Shown: positions 18,031-25,986 of the stretch, piece by piece
How positions within the stretch are numbered: the first letter of the stretch is position 1
How the letters are laid out: each line of letters begins with the position of its first letter
Assembly: GCA_938042245.1 (NCBI GenBank)
Contig: CALIRO010000002.1
Location: 206,939-270,938 of the forward strand
Origin: an uncultured Thermoguttaceae bacterium
Lineage (GTDB): Bacteria > Planctomycetota > Planctomycetia > Pirellulales > Thermoguttaceae
DNA length: 64,000 nt
Direction: 5' to 3'
Program-made: the position numbers and the translations under genes
The notes under the pieces: generated by a model
Told to the model about the DNA's origin: nothing
Database searches by the model: none
What the model saw: the letters and a program-made list of their open reading frames with translations, nothing else

Positions 18031-19086
18031 ATGGCCCAAACAGGGGAAAAACCGATACGGATCATTTCCAGTGTGGCGCCGATTCGGATAGCCGATTTTG
18101 GCGGCTGGACGGACACCTGGTTTGCCAAGTACGGCCGGGTGCTAAACATTGCGGTGTATCCATATGTGGAAGTGCAGATTCATGTATATCGGCGGGGAAA
18201 TCGGGCGCCGGTGTGCATCTATGCAGAAAACTATGGGGAACGATACACTCTGGAGGCCATCGGCGGCGCCTACGACCGGCATCCTTTGCTGGAGGCGGCC
18301 ATTGAATATATGGGTGTGCCGAAGGACTTGGCCCTGGAAATTACCATTTTCAGTGAGGCGCCGGTGGGGGCCTCGACCGGCACCAGTGCGGCGGTCAGTG
18401 TAGCGCTGATTGGGGCGTTGGACTGGCTGAAGCCGGGGCGTATGACCCCCCACGAAGTGGCCGCCGCCGCTCATAAGATCGAAACGGAACTCCTGCATCA
18501 GCAATGCGGGGTGCAGGACCAATTGGCCAGCGCCTACGGCGGCATCTGTTATATCGAAATCCTGGATTACCCCCATGCCATTGTAAGCCCCATTGGGCTT
18601 CCCAATAGCATCTGGTGGGAGCTGGAGCGGCGATTAAGCTTAATCTTTCTGGGGCAGGCCCATAGCTCTTCGAAGGTCCATGAAATGGTCATTCGGGAGT
18701 TGGAGTCGGCCGGTCCGGAAGCCCAAAAACTGGCCCCTCTGCGCCAGACACCGGTAAAGGCGAAAAACGCCCTGCTGGCAGGGGATTTCGAGGCCTTTGG
18801 CCAGGCAATGATCGAAAACACCGAGGCGCAACGTCGGCTCCATCCGAATCTGATCAGCCCACGGCATCAAGCGGTCATCGACATTGCCCAGCGGTTTGGG
18901 GCCTTGGGCTGGAAGGTAAACGGTGCTGGTGGCGACGGCGGTTCGGTAACCATCCTTGGGGGGCCTGATTCGGCCCTGCAACGCCAAATGCTGGCCGCCA
19001 TCAAAAAAGAACTTCCCTACACTCAAAATATCCCCATCTATTTGAGCCGATTCGGGCTGCGGGTCTGGGAAACGCCGGTCTATTGA
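18031..19086 (+). CDS. GHMP-family sugar kinase (heptose-7-phosphate kinase-like)
   Basis: A 351-residue kinase. PIRIADFGGWTDT is motif 1 of the heptose or fucose kinase branch, PVGASTGTSAAVSVAL is the ATP-binding glycine/serine motif 2, and KVNGAGGDGGSVTIL is motif 3. The closest relatives I recognise are D-glycero-alpha-D-manno-heptose 7-phosphate kinases (HddA) and related galacto- or arabinokinases. No other heptose gene is next to it, so the sugar is uncertain. The ATG follows GGAAGGAG. A typical soluble cytoplasmic enzyme of normal length. Confidence 0.85.
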   Translation: MAQTGEKPIRIISSVAPIRIADFGGWTDTWFAKYGRVLNIAVYPYVEVQIHVYRRGNRAPVCIYAENYGERYTLEAIGGAYDRHPLLEAAIEYMGVPKDLALEITIFSEAPVGASTGTSAAVSVALIGALDWLKPGRMTPHEVAAAAHKIETELLHQQCGVQDQLASAYGGICYIEILDYPHAIVSPIGLPNSIWWELERRLSLIFLGQAHSSSKVHEMVIRELESAGPEAQKLAPLRQTPVKAKNALLAGDFEAFGQAMIENTEAQRRLHPNLISPRHQAVIDIAQRFGALGWKVNGAGGDGGSVTILGGPDSALQRQMLAAIKKELPYTQNIPIYLSRFGLRVWETPVY

Positions 19087-19437
19087 CCTGGGCCATTGGG
19101 GTTGCTGCCTGGAAAAAAGCTCCCATCTCCAACCGGAAAGAGCACCTGGACTCCCTGAGTGGTTTTATTTTCCTAGGTTGCCCAATTTTCTTAAATTGCC
19201 CTTTCGGGGGCCAAGTGCCAGCGAAAATCTATGGCCGCCGGATCGGCTAGATGCCTCCTAATTTCCTCCGGACCTACTCCCTGGGGAGCTTTTCTCCATA
19301 AAATGAGGTAAAATGCCTTCGAGGAGCAAGAGGGAAGGCCAGAGCGGCCCCGAGTCTTCCTTTACCCCATTAGGGGGGTGAAAAACCCTTTGTTCCGGCA
19401 AACCGAGTGGCCGATCCTACTTGAGAGGGGCAGTTCT
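19087..19437. other. Intergenic region, nothing recognised
   Basis: About 350 bases with no gene, repeat or clear terminator. A promoter for the following lipoprotein gene is expected here, perhaps in the AT-richer part around 19150-19200 or 19295-19320. Confidence 0.4.
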
Positions 19438-20352
19438 ATGAAATCTTTTTTGCGGAAAAGGGGACCAACGATGGCTCCGGAGATGGCCTGGGGAGTGCTA
19501 ATTGGAGTCTTTCTAGGCGGGCTGGGTTGGATGTTGGTAGGATGTATGGGGAATCGAGAAGGCACTGCGTTAACGGCCCCCCAACGAGTGGGGGCGGACA
19601 AGGAGCCGACCGACCCGTTCGCCTCCGCCGCTTCCGCACCTGATACTATTCCTGCCCCAGGGGGAATTCAAGTGCCTGCACTCCCAGGCGAAACGCCCCA
19701 GCAGACCCAAGCCCGCCAGCGGATGATCGACCGGGATTTGCGAGCCCGGGGCATTCAGGATCCGCGGGTGCTGCAGGCCATGGCCCGGGTTCCCCGCCAC
19801 CGCTTTGTGCCCGAAGACCAGATCCCCTATGCCTACGAGGACCGGCCCCTGCCCATCGGCCACGGCCAGACCATCTCCCAGCCGTACATCGTGGCCTTCA
19901 TGACCGAACTGGCCCAGCCCAGGCCAGAAAGCAAAGCCTTGGATATTGGCACGGGTTCTGGCTACCAGGCGGCGATCTTGGCCGAACTATGTAAAGAAGT
20001 CTATAGTATTGAAATCATCGATGCACTGGCCGAGGAGGCGAAAAAACGGCTGGAAGAGCTTGGGTATAAAAATGTTACAGTGCGTAGCGGCGACGGCTAC
20101 CTCGGTTGGCCGGAGAAGGCCCCGTTTGACCTGATCATTGTGGCGGCGGCACCGGATCATGTGCCCAAGCCCTTGGTCGAACAACTGGCCCCCGGCGGCC
20201 GGTTGGTCATCCCCGTAGGCCGGCATTGGTGGAGCCAGGAACTGCGGGTCATCGAAAAACAGCCCGACGGCACAATCCGCGAACGCTCGGTGGCTTCGGT
20301 GGCCTTTGTGCCCATGACCGGTAAAGCCCAACAGCCCCAACCTGAAGACTAA
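19438..20352 (+). CDS. pcm: Lipoprotein-anchored protein-L-isoaspartate O-methyltransferase
   Basis: Pcm repairs isoaspartyl residues using S-adenosylmethionine. Family signatures are complete: VPRHRFVPE, GQTISQPY (143-150) and the SAM loop LDIGTGSGYQ (168-177). Unusually, the protein starts with an export segment (about 17-33) and a lipobox LVGC with Cys36, followed by a 50-residue linker, so it should be a lipoprotein on the outer face of the inner membrane or the outer membrane. The ATG at 19438 follows GAGAGGGG; an upstream GTG at 19378 is less likely because it would bury the signal. Length after the linker is normal for Pcm. Confidence 0.9.
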   Translation: MKSFLRKRGPTMAPEMAWGVLIGVFLGGLGWMLVGCMGNREGTALTAPQRVGADKEPTDPFASAASAPDTIPAPGGIQVPALPGETPQQTQARQRMIDRDLRARGIQDPRVLQAMARVPRHRFVPEDQIPYAYEDRPLPIGHGQTISQPYIVAFMTELAQPRPESKALDIGTGSGYQAAILAELCKEVYSIEIIDALAEEAKKRLEELGYKNVTVRSGDGYLGWPEKAPFDLIIVAAAPDHVPKPLVEQLAPGGRLVIPVGRHWWSQELRVIEKQPDGTIRERSVASVAFVPMTGKAQQPQPED

Positions 20353-20590
20353 CTACTTCTTTATGGGAATCCTTCCGAGGAAAGAAGAACTCCCTTGCCT
20401 TTTCCGAGCAAGAGCCGAGGTTGTCCGTTGGGGCAAAAGCGGCCGTCCACAAACTTGTGGCCATATTCACGGTAAACCAGAATAGATAAATAAAAAAACA
20501 CTTGGACTGCGGGCTTGGGCAGGAATCACAGCGCAGACCATTCGGCGGAAATCTGACACCACATGAACCACTGCCAAGTAAACGAACGCC

Positions 20591-20706
20591 CCTCAGAACG
20601 CAGGCATCCGGAAAGCTCATTTTGCTAGCCCCCCCCGGTCGCTGAGGACCTGCACCGCCTGGCGGAGGCCTCAGCACGCAGGCACCCGGAAAGCTCATTT
20701 TGCTAG
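20591..20706. repeat. Two-unit 38-bp direct repeat around a hairpin
   Basis: Units at 20591-20628 and 20669-20706 differ at two positions and both contain GGAAAGCTCATTTTGCTAG. The 40-base spacer ends in a hairpin whose 3' arm runs into the second unit: GCTGAGG (20641-20647) pairs with CCTCAGC (20669-20675), and CCGCC/GGCGG is nested inside. Confidence 0.7.
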
Positions 20707-20726
20707 AGGGTGGAAAGCAACGGCTA

Positions 20727-20916
20727 GGGAAACTCTGCAAAATCCTGAACATCACGTGAACTTTATGAATATGCGATCCATTCCTTTGCCTATCGGTTCC
20801 CATTGCTGGGTACTATATATTGAGTCTCATATTGGCAGTGCCACTATAAGTTGTGGCTTTTGACAGAGGTCTTGAAATAGTGTAAAAATATCTCCTTTGA
20901 ATTATTCAGAGGTTCC
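20727..20916 (-). mobile_element. MITE-like 190-bp element, copy 3
   Basis: The best-preserved copy for boundaries: TA (20725-20726), then GGGAAACTCTGCAAAATC, and at the other end ATTCAGAGGTTCC followed by TA (20917-20918). The flanking TA on both sides suggests a TA target-site duplication as made by IS630/Tc1-mariner type transposases. It aligns end to end with copies at 919, 12943 and 24547. Confidence 0.8.
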
Positions 20917-20981
20917 TACTTGGATTTTCGGGACAACCGCTGAGATTTTCGGTACCATTTCAGGCCAGGGGCGTACCCAGG

Positions 20982-21007
20982 GATTCCTGCGCAAGCAGGA
21001 ATCCAGG
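20982..21007. repeat. Short palindromic repeat (ATTCCTGC-GCAA-GCAGGAAT type)
   Basis: An 8-bp perfect inverted repeat around GCAA, followed by CCAG. The same motif recurs at 30769-30793 and 63430-63454, with weaker versions at 13355, 34956, 41215 and 63345. It resembles the widespread dRS3-like intergenic palindromes. Confidence 0.7.
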
Positions 21008-21075
21008 TTTTTTTCTGTTGTCGTTTTCCTGCTCTCCTGCTTGTGCGGGAACAAGCCTGCAGCGCCGCTTTCGCG

Positions 21076-21141
21076 GTACTGACCCCATAGGACCTTTCTG
21101 GGAAAAGGCAGGGGAGTTGTTCATTCGGCTGAAGTGTTACA
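21076..21141 (+). repeat. Dispersed repeat R2, copy 2
   Basis: Carries AGGACCTTTCTGGGA, GGCAGGGGAGTTG and CATTCGGCTGAAGTGTT in the same order as the inverted copy at 5450-5512. It ends about 35 bases before the ribD start codon. Confidence 0.6.
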
Positions 21142-21177
21142 GATTTTCTTTTCCTGTTGGTATTGTGATTTTTGTTT

Positions 21178-22284
21178 ATGAGCCGCCAAGAGTGGGATCG
21201 TCGGCACATGGAGCGGGCGTTGGAGTTGGCCCGGCTTGGCCAGGGCTATGTGGAGCCGAACCCCATGGTCGGCTGTGTGATTGCCCATGGGCCGGAGGTG
21301 GTGGGCCAAGGCTGGCATCAGCGCTTCGGCGGCGATCATGCCGAAGTCGAAGCCCTTCGACAAGCAGCCCACCACGCCCAGGGGGCTACCCTGTATGTAA
21401 CCCTGGAACCCTGCTGCCACTGGGGCAAAACGCCGCCTTGTACCCAGGCCATTTTGGCTGCTGGCATCCGACGGGTGGTGGCCGCCATGGAGGATCCGTT
21501 TCCTCAGGTGGCTGGTCAGGGGCTTCGGCAATTGGCGGAGGCCGGCCTAGAGGTGCAATCTGGTCTGCTAGAGGCAGAGGCCCGCCAGTTGAACGCCCCC
21601 TATTTGAAACTGGTGCAAACGGGTCGGCCCTGGGTGATTGCTAAATGGGCGATGACGTTAGATGGGAAACTGGCCACCCGCACCGGCCAAAGCCGATGGA
21701 TCAGCTCGCCCGAGTCCCGCTCCGTGGTCCATCAGCTTCGGGGCCGGGTCGATGCCATTTTGATCGGAAGCCGCACTGCCGCTGTGGATGATCCGCTGCT
21801 GACGGCCCGACCGCCTGGTCCCCGAACCGCCATGCGCATTGTGTTGGATAGCCGGGCCAGACTGGCTTCAGAAAGCCAGTTAGTTCAGACGGCCCGCCAG
21901 GTGCCAGTGCTCGTGGCGGTTGGTCCCGAAGCGGCCGACGCAGATCGCCGCCGATTGGAATCGGCCGGCTGTCAACTGCTGGTGCTCCCCGGCCAAACCT
22001 ACCAAGATCGATTGGCGGCGCTACTGGACGAACTGGGACGCCGCCGGATGACCAATCTGCTGGTAGAAGGTGGCGGCCGACTGCTCGGGAGCTTGTTTGA
22101 TCTCAAAGCCATCGACGAAGTGCACATCTTTATCGCTCCGAAACTCTTCGGCGGTGTGGAAGCGCCGGCGCCGCTAGCTGGGATAGGTATTCAAAAGATC
22201 ACTGATGCTGCCTCCCTGGAGGCAGTTCAGATGCAACAGCTCGGCCAAGATATCTACCTGAGCGGCCGAGTCCGGTATCCCTAA
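21178..22284 (+). CDS. ribD: Bifunctional riboflavin deaminase/reductase
   Basis: RibD carries out the second and third steps of riboflavin synthesis from GTP: deamination of the pyrimidine amine and reduction of the ribose side chain. The N-terminal zinc deaminase (1-145) has PNPMVGCVI, the HAEVEAL ligand motif and TLEPCCHWGKTPPC. The C-terminal reductase (about 150-365) begins KWAMTLDGKLAT and contains GSRTAAVDDPLLTAR and LLVEGGGRL. At 369 residues it has the usual length. The ATG at 21178 has no strong ribosome site. No other rib gene is nearby, and no FMN riboswitch is apparent upstream. Confidence 0.95.
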   Translation: MSRQEWDRRHMERALELARLGQGYVEPNPMVGCVIAHGPEVVGQGWHQRFGGDHAEVEALRQAAHHAQGATLYVTLEPCCHWGKTPPCTQAILAAGIRRVVAAMEDPFPQVAGQGLRQLAEAGLEVQSGLLEAEARQLNAPYLKLVQTGRPWVIAKWAMTLDGKLATRTGQSRWISSPESRSVVHQLRGRVDAILIGSRTAAVDDPLLTARPPGPRTAMRIVLDSRARLASESQLVQTARQVPVLVAVGPEAADADRRRLESAGCQLLVLPGQTYQDRLAALLDELGRRRMTNLLVEGGGRLLGSLFDLKAIDEVHIFIAPKLFGGVEAPAPLAGIGIQKITDAASLEAVQMQQLGQDIYLSGRVRYP

Positions 22285-22804
22285 CAGCCCTGTCGCCCCG
22301 GAGCAAGGCTCTTTCCGCCTTTGCCGTTAGCTCCTGTCGTGTCTGCACAAAAGAAGTCCCGCCGGTCTTAGAGGCGCCGTTGGTATCCTTGGGACCTATT
22401 GATTGAAGGTTCAATACGAAGGAATCTCTGAGTTATTCGAAGGATATATTTTTATACCTTTTTAGGAAATGGCCCTAGGACTTCAATAGGTAGAGTTCCT
22501 AGCAATGCTAGCCGCCAAATCCTTCCAGATCTACTAGGGATTATATGTCCATAAAGTTCATCTCTAGCATTTTGCAGAGGTTCCCTAAAAAAGTATTCCT
22601 GGCTGATTCGAAGAGCTTTCTCACCGCCGTTTGATCTATAGGAACAGTACGGCCCTGGGTGATTTCCTGCTTAGGGAACAATGTTCAACCAGGCAGAAAC
22701 CCTCTTTGCTCCGATCCGTTTTTTCTTTATGATAACGGCAGCAGAAGCTGCCCGAAGCAGCGCGTTAGGCTGCGGAATGCTCTTTTCTTCTGGGAGTTCA
22801 GGCC
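22285..22804. other. Intergenic region with degenerate MITE-like copy
   Basis: About 520 bases without a gene. Bases 22417-22587 are a diverged copy of the 190-bp element; the remainder shows nothing recognisable apart from the promoter expected for the next gene. Confidence 0.5.
22417..22587 (+). mobile_element. MITE-like element, degenerate copy 4
   Basis: Both ends remain readable: GGAATCTCTGAGTTATTCGAAGG on the left side (only the first part is conserved) and ATTTTGCAGAGGTTCCC followed by TA on the right. Internal words such as GATATATTTTTATA and ATAAAGTTCAT match the family, but the centre has diverged and is about 20 bases shorter. Probably an old insertion. Confidence 0.55.
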
Positions 22805-24547
22805 ATGAAAAGTTTGACACATTGCCGGACAAGACCTGAGGAGAACCACGGCGGCATGGGAAAGTGCCCAGCCGAAAACACTTTGCTCCCTTTCATCATC
22901 CGTGTTTCATGGGTAGCCCTGGGGCTGGTCTTGGGGGGAGTGGGACTGGCGGCGGTTTGGGCGGGCGAATCGGCCAAGCTGCCCGTGCCTGCTCCGGAAC
23001 AGATCGCTCGGGGCGAGGAGGTAGTACGTCATACCTATCAGACCGAGTTGGCCCAGGCCGACACCGCCGCCGAAAAACAAAAGTTGGCTTTCAAATGGAT
23101 TAACGAGGCGGCGGGGACTTCCGATGATCCGGCTGCCCGCTTTGCCCTCCTGAAACTGGCCCAAGAGATGGGCCAGGAAATTGGCGATCCGGAGTTGATC
23201 CTGCGGGCGATTGAGGAGGCGGGCAAGTATTTTGAGTTTGATGTGACGTCGGCCAAGCGGGTGGCCCTGCAAAAGGCGGCCCAGCAGCCTCGGCCAGCCA
23301 GCCAGGCCAAACTGTTTGCCGAAAAGTGTACTGCCCTGATGCACCAGGCCATCAAGCAAGAAAATTATGCCTGGGCGTTTGACTGCGGTCGGGCCGCCTA
23401 CACCGCCGCCCAACAAGCCAACGACCTCGCCCTGTTAAAAGCCATTGTATCCGAGGGCCAACGACTTCAGACCCTGCGGGCAGAATACGAAAAGGTGCAG
23501 GCCGCCCTGAAACTGCTGGCCCAACAGCCCGACGATCCAGAGTCCAATCGGCTGGTAGGGCGGTATCTGTGTCTGGTGCAGGAAAACTGGGCTAAGGGAT
23601 TGCCGCACTTGGCGCGCAGCAACGATCCGGATCTCAAATCGGCCGCCGAAAAAGACCAGGCCCAGCCGACCGATGTGCGCGGCCAGATCGACTTGGCCGA
23701 TCTGTGGTGGGAATTGGCCCAGAAGCAGTCTGGGCCGGAAAAAGAGGCCCTGCTGCGTCGATCTGCCTTCTGGTACCACCGGGCCCTGCCCCAGGCCACC
23801 GGACTGGACAAAACCAAAGCTGCTGCCCGATTGGCCGAGCTAACCCCCAAACCAGAAACCGAACATCCCAAACCGATGGCCAAAAAGACACCCAAATCAT
23901 CTCCCCCGGGGCCCGCCAGCAGAACGCTTTCCATTCCCGACGGCGTCAGTGCAGACCTGATGAAACAGATCGACCCCAAAAAACACCGGCTCACCGGCGA
24001 ATGGCTTTTCCGGGGCGGAAAATTGGCGGGCACCCCTGGTCCCACAGGGACCGCTGGCATTCATATCCCAGTCCTCCCTACCGGGAGCTATGAAGTTCAA
24101 ATGGATTTTGCCCGTACTGGAGGCGATGGAATGATTGGCCTGCTCCTGCCGGTCGGCCAGCAGCGGTGCCTGATCGTTCTGGATTGCAGGCCTGGCGTGC
24201 ACGGCATTGACATGGTGGCTGGTCAACGGGCCGACAATAACTCTACCACTGCCCGAGGGGCCATCCAGACTGGCCGAACCTATCGGCTCCAAATCAAGGT
24301 GGTCCCGGAAGAGTCGGAAGCTTCGATTACGGTCAGCTTGGACGATAGGCCGTTGGTTTTCTACCGAGGTCCAGCCCAGGACCTGCAACTGCACAAAGAC
24401 TTCACCATTCGGGGAGTAACCGGCATGGCTCTGCTGAGCCGATGCAGCGTGGCTATTCACTCTTTGGAACTTCGCCCCCGGTCCGGCCAAGTGTTGCTTA
24501 CCGAAGAACCCGCCTCAAAAACAACAAAACCGACTAAGAAACAGTAA
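22805..24547 (+). CDS. Secreted planctomycete protein of unknown function
   Basis: A 580-residue protein I cannot assign to a named family. An N-terminal export segment lies at about residues 35-55 (WVALGLVLGGVGLAAVWAG). Residues 60-330 are Ala/Gln/Lys-rich helices with a repeating pattern like TPR or other solenoid repeats. A Pro/Lys linker (about 340-375) leads to a C-terminal domain of roughly 180 residues rich in beta strands, GSYEVQMDFARTGGDGMIGLLLP to SVAIHSLELRPR, reminiscent of the concanavalin-like DUF1080-type domains common in planctomycetes. It may bind polysaccharide, but that is inference. Its TAA stop directly abuts a MITE-like element. Confidence 0.75.
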   Translation: MKSLTHCRTRPEENHGGMGKCPAENTLLPFIIRVSWVALGLVLGGVGLAAVWAGESAKLPVPAPEQIARGEEVVRHTYQTELAQADTAAEKQKLAFKWINEAAGTSDDPAARFALLKLAQEMGQEIGDPELILRAIEEAGKYFEFDVTSAKRVALQKAAQQPRPASQAKLFAEKCTALMHQAIKQENYAWAFDCGRAAYTAAQQANDLALLKAIVSEGQRLQTLRAEYEKVQAALKLLAQQPDDPESNRLVGRYLCLVQENWAKGLPHLARSNDPDLKSAAEKDQAQPTDVRGQIDLADLWWELAQKQSGPEKEALLRRSAFWYHRALPQATGLDKTKAAARLAELTPKPETEHPKPMAKKTPKSSPPGPASRTLSIPDGVSADLMKQIDPKKHRLTGEWLFRGGKLAGTPGPTGTAGIHIPVLPTGSYEVQMDFARTGGDGMIGLLLPVGQQRCLIVLDCRPGVHGIDMVAGQRADNNSTTARGAIQTGRTYRLQIKVVPEESEASITVSLDDRPLVFYRGPAQDLQLHKDFTIRGVTGMALLSRCSVAIHSLELRPRSGQVLLTEEPASKTTKPTKKQ

Positions 24548-24737
24548 AGGAACCTCTGAATAATTCAAAGGAGATATTTTTACACTATTTCGGAACCTCC
24601 GTCAATAGCCCTAGCATATAATGGCACTGCCAACATTAGACGCCATATATAGCGCCCAGCCATGGGAACCGATAAGCAAAGGAACGGATCAAATATTCAC
24701 AAAAATCACGTGATGTTCAGGATTTTGCAGAGCTTGC
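24547..24737 (+). mobile_element. MITE-like 190-bp element, copy 5, between convergent genes
   Basis: Inserted exactly between two convergent genes. On the left, TA (24545-24546) plus the element's first A form the TAA stop of the upstream gene. On the right, the terminal GCAGAGCTTGC is followed by TA (24738-24739), and TA plus the element's terminal G form the TAG stop of pyrF on the minus strand. Same orientation and near-full identity to copy 2 at 12943. Confidence 0.75.
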
Positions 24738-25693
24738 TAAAACCTTCCAGTACTTCCGGGGGGGCATTGTTGCCTGGTCAATTGGCCGGCAGGGGTTTCG
24801 GCCCGCAGTTGGGCAATCATATCGCAGGCGGCGGCTTCGACAGCCTCCTGCCAGCGATCCGGTCCAAAGCGGTCCCGGTAGGGAGTGTTTTGGTAGGCAA
24901 ACAGAATCCCCCGCGCACTCACTACTACAGCCCCTAAACCTTGGGGGTCGAACGCACCGGCCACATCCCGGGCGGTCCCCCCTTGAGCGCCGTAGCCGGG
25001 CACCAAAAACCACACATGTGGCATGATCTGGCGCAGTTCGGCCAATTGGGCCGGGTAAGTGGCCCCTACCACTGCGCCGACCAGCCCATAGCCGCACTGG
25101 CCCACTGTCTGGCCGGCCAATCCCTCCACCCATCGGCCTACATGCAGATAGACCGGCGCGCCGTCAACCAATAGGTCTTGAAACTGCCGACTGCCGGGGT
25201 TGGAGGTTTTGACCAGAACAAAAAGGCCGGCCCCTCGATGTTTAGCTGTTTCGATGAATGGCTGCATAGCATCTTCGCCCAGATAGGGATTGACCGTCAG
25301 CGCGTCGGCGCCCCAGGGGCTTTGGCCGCCCGGCCCCAACCAGCCGTCCGCATAGGCGGCCGCCGTCGAGCCAATGTCGTTCCGCTTTCCATCCAAAATC
25401 ACCAAGAGCCCCTGCTGCTGCGCATAAAGAATCACATTGGCCAGGGCCTGCATCCCAGCCGGTCCCTGTTGTTCAAAAAAGGCGGCCTGCGGCTTGACGG
25501 CCGGTACATGCCCAGCTACTGCATCAATCACCCCTTGGCAAAACCGCTCAAAGGCCAAAGCAACCGCCGCAGGGGATTTTTCTTTCGGCACAAGCGCCAG
25601 CGGCAATCCTTCCAGCCGAGGATCCAACCCCACTACCACCGGCGCTCTGGTCCGCCGAACCGCCTCAGCCAGCCGATCCGAAAATGCCTTCAC
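24737..25693 (-). CDS. pyrF: Orotidine 5'-phosphate decarboxylase, type 2
   Basis: PyrF decarboxylates OMP to UMP, the last step of pyrimidine synthesis. The 318-residue protein belongs to the longer type-2 subfamily. VVVGLDPRLEGLP is near the N terminus, AVKPQAAFFEQQGP holds the substrate-binding Lys, and ILDGKRNDIGST is the catalytic Asp-Lys-Asp segment; VGATYP and VPGYGAQGG bind phosphate. The C terminus ends STGRF, with the TAG stop formed at the junction with a MITE-like element; without the element the frame would run about 25 codons further. This does not affect the catalytic core. Confidence 0.93.
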   Translation of the reverse strand: MKAFSDRLAEAVRRTRAPVVVGLDPRLEGLPLALVPKEKSPAAVALAFERFCQGVIDAVAGHVPAVKPQAAFFEQQGPAGMQALANVILYAQQQGLLVILDGKRNDIGSTAAAYADGWLGPGGQSPWGADALTVNPYLGEDAMQPFIETAKHRGAGLFVLVKTSNPGSRQFQDLLVDGAPVYLHVGRWVEGLAGQTVGQCGYGLVGAVVGATYPAQLAELRQIMPHVWFLVPGYGAQGGTARDVAGAFDPQGLGAVVVSARGILFAYQNTPYRDRFGPDRWQEAVEAAACDMIAQLRAETPAGQLTRQQCPPGSTGRF

Positions 25694-25986
25694 AGGACGC
25701 CCTTTGGGAACTCGTTTTATGGATAAAGGTCAGATAACATTGTACCCGGAGGATTCGGCTCTTGAAGCCCCCAGGGGGACAAACCACCAGCGCCCGCTCC
25801 AATCCCGGTAACAGCGTCTGTTAAACAATAGTCAAGCAAGACACTCTTCAAGACTATGTTCCAAGAGGCCGTCGGAACCAGGGGAAAACCTGTTTCCGAG
25901 GTTTGGCGGCCCCAAGGAGTAGCCAAGCGATAGGCGATGTTGTAAGATAGCGAAAGTTTTCCCCGTTTCTCGTGGAGGACAGTCTC

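Larger units (their letters stand above)
20353..21177. other. Repeat-rich intergenic region
   Basis: About 825 bases without a gene. In order it holds a two-unit 38-bp direct repeat (20591-20706), a MITE-like element (20727-20916), an ATTCC-type palindrome (20982-21007) and an R2 repeat copy (21076-21141). The promoter of ribD must lie within or after these repeats. Confidence 0.65.

Noticed and set aside
21142..21177. FMN riboswitch upstream of ribD
   Set aside because: The conserved RFN-element words are not seen in the 800 bases upstream; the space is filled by repeats.
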